In this document: positions 1 to 8,300 of the stretch, in pieces
Numbering within the stretch: position 1 is the stretch's first letter
Layout: each line of letters starts with the position of its first letter
Source: Phoronis ovalis
Taxonomy: Eukaryota; Phoronida; Phoronidae
Direction of reading: 5' to 3'
Length of the DNA stretch: 14,251 nucleotides
NCBI GenBank assembly: GCA_028565635.1
Contig: JAOXYB010078277.1
Location: forward strand, 7,886-22,136
The notes under the pieces: model-generated
What the model was told of the DNA's origin: nothing
Seen by the model: the letters and a program-made list of their open reading frames with translations, nothing else
Database searches by the model: none
Made by a program: the position numbers and the translations under genes

Positions 1-359
1 AGTGCAAATCAATGAATTTCTAATATTTGCTGAAAAGTTCAAAAATGATTTTGAAAGGCCATTTACAGGTCATGTAACGTTCACAAAATCCAATAGCGAC
101 CCTGCCTTTGAAAAATGCTATCTAGTTGTTACTTTGTGTATAGAAAATGTCTGTAGCAATTTATGACCAACTTGAATTATAATTCAACATTTATTCTCCA
201 TAAATGTCATAGTTTTGCAATTTTTATTTGCCAATGAATAAAGTCAATGCTAACCGCTGCGATAGACAAATTTGAAAGAGTCAAAACGTAATTAAAAATC
301 ATGGTATGTCTGTAATACATTAAAATAGGCAGGCCATCCCAATTTTAAAGAAATTTATT
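1..359. other. AT-rich non-coding sequence, nothing recognised
   Basis: There is no credible coding frame, RNA gene or repeat structure. Stops are frequent in all frames. Confidence 0.5.
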
Positions 360-422
360 TACCGTATTTTCCCTAATAATCGCCGCCCTTAATAATAGCC
401 CCTCTGGGGATTAAAACAAATC

Positions 423-612
423 AATAATCGCTGTCAGTGGCAAGTTAGACACTTTGAATTAATGTAAAATAATGAATACACTATCACAGGAATTGCGATG
501 CCGAGAACAGGTGGAGGTAATTTACCCTTTTCGCCAATCACTTTCACAATAATTGCATTTCCATGCCGAGCAAGGTGGTACATTACTACAAAACTCCTTG
601 ACAGCGATTATT
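423..612. mobile_element. Decayed inverted-repeat element (14-bp perfect arms)
   Basis: AATAATCGCTGTCA at 423-436 is the exact reverse complement of 599-612, and a related AATAATCGCCGCCC lies just outside at about 376-389. Between the arms, two imperfect direct copies of ATGCCGAG..AGGTGG occur at about 498-516 and 562-579. The outer start TACCGTATTTTCC (360-372) resembles the ends of some animal DNA transposons. I see no protein-coding remnant. This is likely a non-autonomous DNA-transposon fragment; the family is uncertain. Confidence 0.45.
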
Positions 613-1478
613 TTAGAAACTATAATATAGCATGTTGAAAACACAGTTTGTTGTAGCACATGTAAATTAAATAGTCTGAAATTCTTTAAAATACTGTATG
701 CAAAGTTCACGAAAATATGACGAGATTTTAAAAATCAATTTATTTCTTTTAGTTAGAGCAGTTGCGTTATTGAATTAATACACAATCATAAAACTATTAA
801 ACCAAATACTATTGTAACTTTAAAATCTAGTAGGTGCTTAAAAACTCTAAGCCGTCTTCAAAGTATTGCTTGCTGAAAGTTGGAAGAAATAACCGCTAGG
901 CTTTCTGCCTTCTAGCATGCAAAAAAAAACGGGACAGCTATAAAAACATTGTATGACCTTTCAGTGTTTATGAACCGAAACCAGGACTTAAAAATGCGGT
1001 CATCGCTCCGTCATCACCACTACGGATTCAAAGAAAGCAATTGACGTATGTATATATATAAATATAAGATCTTTTACCTTGCGGATGTTTAGTGTTCACT
1101 TGTTGACTTTTATTGTTGGTTTTTATTTTAATTGAAATCAAGCCGGACATTGTAACGGTAGCTATAAAAAATATAACTTTATCGAAATCACAACAGCGAC
1201 GGAGACATACATTCAATAGTCAAGAACAGTTTCGTGTTTTGATAATATTAAGTTGGTCATCAAGAGTAGAATCATATAGAATAAAGCCCGAGTGAAGAGG
1301 AATCATCAAGGTACTTCGAAGGTAAAAAGAATCAAATATGAGCACGAAACATGTCTCAAGTTGGTTTCCCCGGTTTATAAAACCTTTCCCAACCCCAAAA
1401 ACCTAACCACGTCATTCGAAGTGATTGTATATTGATACGTACTATATATTTGACTATATACCTCCCCATTGACAAATT
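613..1478. other. AT-rich non-coding sequence, nothing firmly recognised
   Basis: The open frames are around 60 codons with biased, low-complexity content and match nothing I know. A TATAAAA lies at 1376-1382, but nothing downstream supports a promoter there. Confidence 0.45.
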
Positions 1479-1766
1479 GGGGGTCCGACTAAAAAATATT
1501 ACTGGTACCTATGTGCGTGAATGGGTTTTTGAAAAAGCCCCTAAATGCTTTTTACCATTTTTAAATTTTGACCTCTTGTCACTGACTGGAAGAAATTTTA
1601 GATAACCTAATTAAAATGAGTTGAGAATTGTTTTTAGAAAATCCCCTGGAAACGGAATTATGCGAAAATCACTAGCGTTAACGTGCTTCGTTCTTTAAAA
1701 AACACCCTTTTTATGCGTTTTTGTTCACACACATGCGTATCAACCATTGATTTAAATCGGACCCCC
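1479..1766. mobile_element. Decayed TIR element of about 288 bp
   Basis: GGGGGTCCGA at 1479-1488 is matched inversely by TCGGACCCCC at 1757-1766. The arms extend imperfectly to about 43 bp (1479-1521 against 1724-1766; roughly 31 of 43 positions agree by eye), with a second conserved patch ATGTGCGTGAA near the inner end. The interior has AAAAAACACCCTTTTTATG, resembling the interior of the element at 6803-7141. No convincing target duplication is visible. It is probably an old relative of that element. Confidence 0.5.
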
Positions 1767-1808
1767 GGGACCATGCACTCTTTTTAAGCTTCTAGTCATT
1801 GTTCAGTA

Positions 1809-2565
1809 TTTACTATGGGGTGTAGTTTTTAATTTTATGCAAAGTTTATTTACTAAGGTGTGTGTTTTTAATCAAATTATTCGTTTACCAAATAGTCACG
1901 TTTTAACATAAATTCCGCGTCGAAAAAGCCGAAATCTTTTTAACCCTTTTCCTCAAGATCTCCCCTCATTTAAAATCTACAACTCGCTGTGAAGTTTCAA
2001 TTTTAGATCCAACAAATGCCACGTATTCAATTTTGGTAAATATTTTTTAGAGAAAAACTAAAACAAGATTAACGGTGACAATACACAGAACAAAAAACAA
2101 GCCGGAAGAAAAGTAACAAAAATACATGTGGTATGTTTTTCCATTTATTGACACGCGTTGAGATTGTTTTGTTTTGCCAAGGATTTTTCTAGATTTTCCT
2201 TATTTCTGTTATAAGTATTAGAACACTGTAGGTCAAATCAATAATTTAGAGATCTATCTGCTGAAATATTAATATATATGCTTTTGGAACTCGTTATACA
2301 AAATTAACTTGAAAGAAAGGTATTTTTATGGTTATTTTGTTAAAACACTTTTTACCATGGGGTGTACTTTTTGAAATCAATTTTTACCATGGGGTATATA
2401 TTTTCAGAAAAAAGATTATTTATCACAGGGCACCGCATTGTTGAGTGTAAATTTCCCAAATTTTGCTTACTATTTTTGCCATGAGGCGTGCATTTCAGTT
2501 GCAAATACATTTTGCCATTTGGTATATTTTTGGCAGTTTTTACCACGGAGTAAGAGTTTTTTATC
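1809..2565. repeat. Degenerate tandem array, unit about 27-55 bp, core TTTACCATGGGGTGTA
   Basis: Variants of TTTACCATGGGGTGTA begin at about 1809, 1849, 1885, 2351, 2383, 2419, 2474, 2511 and 2538, each followed by a T-rich tail. The two best copies (2351 and 2383) are 32 bp apart. The block at about 1900-2350 lacks clear copies and is ordinary AT-rich DNA. The open frames here on either strand are by-products of the repeat. Confidence 0.5.
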
Positions 2566-2875
2566 TTTGAACGAAACTTGCATTAGTGGATGGGCCAGGT
2601 GTGTCACAAGGACAAATTGGCGAAGAACCGGATCTGGTTCCGGATCATCGAAATTGATCAGTGTGGTTGATATTTGCTGTCTATCCGGAGTATCATTCTA
2701 ATTTGATCTAGTTTGTATATTACTGCATATAGTGTTCCACCACTATTGAAATAAGAGCAAAAAGAATGCTACATTCACACATTCGACTTGATGGTGCTTT
2801 AATAGATTTACATTTATAACTTTAAGTGCAGTTAAGATTAGTAGACGGGTGCTTCTAATATAATCATTTGCGGCT
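2566..2875. other. AT-rich non-coding sequence between the tandem array and the candidate promoter
   Basis: It contains a short GGATCTGGTTCCGGATC self-complementary patch near 2630-2646 and nothing else I can support. Confidence 0.4.
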
Positions 2876-2882
2876 TATAAAA
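2876..2882 (+). promoter_or_regulatory. Candidate TATA box
   Basis: TATAAAA occurs in CGGCTTATAAAACACGGG. A start site about 30 bases on, near 2906-2911, would open a leader that runs to a consensus splice donor at 3111. It is speculative: the motif is common in AT-rich DNA. Confidence 0.2.
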
Positions 2883-2905
2883 CACGGGATAAAACATGGA
2901 GAAAC

Positions 2906-3110
2906 AGCGCACTCTAGTGGAGGAATGTGTCATAGTTGGTGTGCAGATACAATAATTATGATATCAATGGCTGCTTCAGCTTGCTCCAAGCAATATGCTT
3001 GGTTTGTAATTACCCGCATCATGAAAGACTTATCTTAGATTTTAGATCACTGCAAGGACAAACACATTACAAGCAGTTGAAACAAACATTCTGGGTACAA
3101 TTTGGAGTAG
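2906..3110 (+). other. Candidate non-coding first exon of ACC (5' UTR)
   Basis: The stretch ends with GGAGTAG|GTAAGT, one of the strongest donor sequences upstream of the coding exons, and its composition is less AT-rich than its surroundings. Joined to the acceptor at 5182 it would give a leader before the ATG at 5205. It would not be coding in the ACC frame, because the phase does not match. The true leader could instead lie elsewhere, including outside the window. Confidence 0.25.
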
Positions 3111-5182
3111 GTAAGTAGTTGTAAAAGTCATTCATGCATTTTATTTTAAAATCCGCGCCATATCGAAAGATATCGGATGTTGAAAAATCAGGCGATATGT
3201 TTTTGGTTCAGTCGTTTTTAACTGGTTTTGCAGTTACCTTTATTATGTAACTGCAGGTATTGTTGTACATATCTGAAAGGACACAACAGTGAAATCCGGG
3301 TCAATCAGGATTCAGTTGATCTCCGGTAATGTAGAAGAAAATAAATTTGCATTGTAGGTAAGAGAATTATTTACGGGCCAATTATTTATCGGACCGGAAC
3401 CGGGAAGTAAATAGTGTTCTATAATTATGTTCTAAGTCAAGTGCAATTCGGCCACACCTTCATTTGTTGTTTATTGGAACTGTTACGCTGGGACCTGCTA
3501 ACCTATCATACGTTAGTACTTGTAATTAACTTGAAATGTCACATGAACTTTATTCATAATTTAAGTAAGTTTATATTTTAATCTTATCAGCAGATATCAA
3601 AGTGTCTCATATCTCGGTATGTATACTTTATACTTCGAAGCCCAGGGGAACTCTAATTTTTATGTAATGATGACTAGGGATTTTGAAAACGAATCTGTAT
3701 GAAAGCTAAAGAATTGAAAATTATCTTCCATATCTCAAAATCCAGCTCTTGTAATTTATGGTGAAAAACATATCTCACCTAAGATTCTCAGGCATAAATC
3801 TCGCATAATTCGTTGAAGTTCAAAGCCTATAAGCCAGAGAGTGCATCCCTGAGATAATAGCAGAATTAAACCATCCCAAGCAGCATACCCATAGTTATTT
3901 AGTATAAAGTGCAAAACCAGGTAGCTTATCTTGTCAGATATTATATAGATTTATAGTTATTGTTTTTAAGTAATATGCTTGTAGAAATGTCTCCATACAT
4001 GGTAAGTGCAAGAGTTTAATTTGACTTATTAAATTAATAAACCATTTGTTTAGCTAGGGTACACAGTGTCATTCAAGGTCTTCAATAGCTTCACTCATTT
4101 AGTTCACAAACCATGTAAAGCTCTTTAGTAAGATTTATATCACATGTTTTTAGTGTTCTTTGAAAAATATACATTGGTCAGCATTCAAGATATGGTTAAT
4201 ATTTTGTGACAGTAAATAAATACAGTTTAATATAATATTTATCAGATGTCCATCAGTTTAATATTATGGAATCAGTAACTGTCTCATATATAGGTTAACT
4301 GTTACCATTTTTAATGTTTGAATTAATATGTCACACTATTTAAGGAAACATACTATAAGGAAATCAGTGAACTGTGTAAAAGTTTAATTTATGATAGTAC
4401 CCTTATTGCATCCACTAATCACCCACAACCTTCATTTGTATTCATGTAGACAGGTGTACAGGTGAAGACAGGCCCAACAGGTATCTTAATTACCCCCACT
4501 TCCATGTTGGTTTCTAAATAATCAGTATCATACTTGTGTATAATGTTTTTTTTTGTATACTTAACTTTAATTCTATCTATTGTGAATATACACTTTTAAT
4601 AATTACATCTTTTCGTATCAATCTGTTCTTGTCAAGAAATTTGTCTGAAAAGTCCCCAACATTTTTGCTTCCTGTTCAGTGGAGTAATGCACCATAGGGT
4701 GTAAACTCTTATTCATAATTTAACCCTTACAGAGTTAAAAACTACTGAATAGTATAGTAATCTTTATTGCTTTCTCTACATTTATGATTTTTAACAGGCT
4801 TTTACTTTATTAACTTAAGTACACTAACTTTCGTAGCTGTAGCTGCACGAAAGTGTGCAAGTCCATACGGTTTTGCAGTTACTGTGCCCATTTCATATTT
4901 TGTGGTGTGAGTTGTAATTACAGCTTCCTTTTTAAAATATAAAGTATGAAGCTCAGGACTGGTTTGATTTATATGCGTAGATCTGCTTTGTGAAGAAAAG
5001 TTAAAACTTTCTGTGATAAGGAGTTCCTTTTTCATAGATTATATTCTTTGAACATGACACACAGTGAGAAAAAGTAACCTGTTTTTATGTGCGTATTGTT
5101 AGTTGCTGAATATCCCTACACAAAACATGATTGATTTTGGAATTACTACTTTGTATTGTAAAGTTTTGTATTTTAATTTTAG
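3111..5182. other. Upstream non-coding stretch or first intron of ACC
   Basis: No gene is recognised in this 2-kb stretch. It holds a 9-bp perfect hairpin at 3229-3255 (TGCAGTTAC, 9-base loop, GTAACTGCA). A possible extra non-coding exon at 3257-3357 lies between CTGCAG and GTAAGA, but support is weak. A 77-codon frame on the minus strand at 4802-5035 matches nothing I know. Confidence 0.4.
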
Positions 5183-5204
5183 ATTTAAAATTTTGTCACC
5201 CAGC

Positions 5205-5398
5205 ATGGCAGAAGGAGGCAGTAGTGATGGAGAGAAGAATCCCGATGCAAGATGTGTAAAATTTTTCACACAAGTCAGTGTGGATGATATGGCACCTGAA
5301 GACAGTCCCGCACTGTATACTAACGAGAGCTCTGACTCGTCCAGCTCTTTAGAAACCATTGATGGAAGCAAAAGTGGTTTAAATCAAAATATTATAAA
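5205..5398 (+). CDS. ACC: ACC coding exon 1: start codon and Ser-rich acidic N-terminal tail (residues 1-64 plus two bases)
   Basis: The exon opens [11 protein letters not shown] and encodes a low-complexity tail with an acidic Ser cluster ([11 protein letters not shown], residues 40-50) that looks like a disordered, possibly phosphorylated region. I chose the ATG at 5205 because it has A at -3 and G at +4 and is the first ATG after the likely acceptor TTTTAATTTTAG ending at 5182. A second acceptor, CACCCAG ending at 5203, is also possible. No stop interrupts the frame between 5183 and the ATG, so an upstream coding exon cannot be excluded. The donor is ATAAA|GTAGGT at 5399. Using the GT four bases later would include an in-frame TAG, so 5398 is the end. 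It finishes in phase 2 on AA. The N-terminal tail is poorly conserved between ACCs, so the call rests on frame, splice sites and position. Confidence 0.8.
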
Positions 5399-8300
5399 GT
5401 AGGTACTTCCTTTTGAATGCAGATTTCTTGAAATGCTTTCCACATTAATTATTGAAATCCACAAGGTATTTAAATAAAGCAGTGACTGTTTACAGTCTGG
5501 TTTCTTTTTCTGTGTTTGTGGTACCTTGATAGTTTAAAAAATTACTTGAAATAAAATTGATTGCAATCAAATATTTACCTTATTCCTGAAAATTGATGTA
5601 ATTTTCCACTGTTACATGCACACATTTTTGCTTGCCAAGACAAGCTGGCTAACACTTTCAAACAAAACCATTGAAATACAGCATCATATCATCTTTGTAA
5701 TATTATGCAAAGTGCACTTGTCTAATTTTTACTGTATAGTCGTATCAGTATCTACTGAAGCTCAACTAGGCCAGATTTAAAAAAATGTTCATTTGCCATA
5801 GTCTGACAGGATCCTAGACTATTAGGTCGGTAGGAAGGTAGATTTTAAAAAAAAATCAAAATTATGAAGGCGCGTAGCTTATAAGCCAGATGAAACATTT
5901 CTGGAGTATACGTACAGTCAAGAACTATATCTACACTGGCAGCACAATGACAGTTTTACTACATGTCCATGTTCTGATTCCTATAAACGTAACCTCGATT
6001 TTTATCATTTCATGGAATAAAAAGTTTTTAGCAGGGTCACATTTATATGCCAAACAAACATATTTTTAATTTCAGTGCTATGATATTTTTAGCTTGTACA
6101 TTCTAGATGTGCATATTTTGCTATTATTTACATGTCCATTTACTTTGTGTTTTTGCAAGAATAAATTCAAAAGTGAAATTGCATATTATTCCCCGCTCCT
6201 TTAAAAGCTTTGCCCTACCAAGAAAGATGATGTGTTAGATATACACAAGTTAAATATGAAATTTATGATGAGAAATAATTTAAAAAATGACAGGTATGTC
6301 ATAAGTTTATGATGTCATACATTTCATTCTTATATTCCTGTAATTTAAATTTAGAGATTTACAAAAAACAAGAATCATGGGCCTAGGAATAGAAGAAGAT
6401 AACAGTATGGCAGTGAACAACAGAGAACGAAAGTAACTGTTATGTAACTGAAACATTTGGTTTTGCTTTGCTTAAACATGTTTAACTTTTATTTTACAGC
6501 TTTTATGCATTTAGACTTTTACCTGACATTTTAAACCTACTAGGCTGCACAACTCAAGCTTGTCCCTAACAGATAAGCATGGTTTTAACAAATTGCTACA
6601 CCCCCATGTTCAGGCATACCTAACCAGCATAATGAACTCAAACCATCAATCCTCAATGAGAGTTGACGATCGAGTCCATGCTGGTTAGGTAGGCCTGATG
6701 TTTTTGAATAGTTTATGTAGTAACAGTATTTTAGTTTGTGTTAATTTTTTTTTTGTTTTCTGTGGCCATTAGAGAGTGTAGCTATTTTGCTTAGTTCACG
6801 ACGCCGGGGGGGGGAGTCAGTATGAAAGTGGGTACCCATGTTCCAACACAGCTTTTCAAAAAAGGCCCCAACGAAGTGAAATTTTGCAAAAAATACACCT
6901 CTAAGGAAGTGAGGTTTTTGAAAAAAATACACCCCTAATAAGGAAGTGACTTTTGGGAAAAAAACAAACCTAACGAAGTGTCACACCTCCAAAAAAACAC
7001 CCCTTTTTGTGATTTTATCTAAAAAACAGACCCTAAGCGCATAACGCGCATTATGCACCGGCGGTTCGAAAAACATACCCTTTCACGCGAAATTTTGTTG
7101 GAACATGTGTACCCACTTTTATATTGACTGCGCCCCCTGGGTCACGACTTAACTATAATTCACTGTAGTGGCTGGATGTACCATAAACTACACAATGCGA
7201 AACTGCAGTGTTCTCCGCAAAAACTTATACTTGTTCAGGGCACCCATGAACTTTAGTACATAAACATTGTATTACTTATCAACATTTTATCTGTCCATGT
7301 TTGGGGTTTACATAAATAATATCATTGGCCCTGGAACATGTATACACTGTTTTATGGAGAACACTGAACTGCATGTCCAAGACATCCTGACATGACAACG
7401 GTAATGCACCAGCACAATGAATAGTTAATCCTAGATATTTTACTATTGCTTGTTGTGTAGATTACAATACATGTACATCTAGTCACAATGGCAACTGCTG
7501 CTTGTTTAATATTGTCTAGTTTGATTTGCTTTTTAGTAGTTTACAAATGTTATTCTGTTTTATGTTAGAATAGTTACCTGTTATACTCCTGTTAGTTCTC
7601 TGCCGTGGATTTACTGTCCTCCTTTTATCTGATTTTTCCCCTTTGTCTGAGAAAAAGTAACTGCAAAATTAAAAAATTGCTTTTTCAATTAAACTGTACA
7701 ATGAAAAGTATGCAAATTATTTTTCTGATAATATAGAAATATAAATTATGTGCAACAGGATTTCATACTGTTTCAGAACACACAAATCATGTCAGTAATA
7801 TTTTTATGATCCATTTATAGGTCACACTTGAAACTGCAAAGCATATCAATGTTCTTGGTAAACAATCCTGTTTTTGTGTTTATATTAAAGCTTTGTTCAC
7901 TCTCATTCTGGACATGTGATAAAAATATTATGGTGTTAGTGTAACCGGATAATAAATATATGGTGCTTATTATTAATATAATCATGATATATTTGATGAG
8001 AGTACTGCAGCTTAACAAAATTATATAACTTAAAAGTCTTATGACTTTTAACTACATGGCAGGTCATAAACCTGAACAAGACGGGAATAATACTGTTGAA
8101 AAAATATGTAAGTTTAAAAAGAGTGAGTTCAATGTAGACATAACAGTTACTTTTAAATAACTACACAGTGGTGTAACTATAAATATGTTGTACACAAAAA
8201 TTGTGAGTGTTCTTACTTGTACTTATTAATCACTTTGCTTTGACAGAAGTGGCTATTATAACATTACTAAAATATGATAATCATTGGTTAAGCTTGTTAC

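Noticed and set aside
1376-1382. TATAAAA upstream
   Set aside because: No leader, donor or gene follows; the word is expected by chance in AT-rich DNA.
2936-3118. 60-codon plus-strand frame reaching the GTAAGT donor at 3111
   Set aside because: As coding sequence it would join the ACC exon out of phase, and the peptide matches nothing; only a non-coding leader is considered.
4413-4425. ATCACCCAC resembling a sterol regulatory element, of interest because ACC is an SREBP target in vertebrates
   Set aside because: One base shorter than the consensus, single occurrence, and no evidence that a promoter lies here.
4802-5035. Minus-strand 77-codon frame just upstream of ACC
   Set aside because: No recognisable domain or motif and no supporting promoter or splice context; chance length in this sequence.
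6741-6932. Minus-strand frame with repeated FxKxHFxxGxFF-like peptides
   Set aside because: The peptide repetition merely reflects the minisatellite inside the TIR element.
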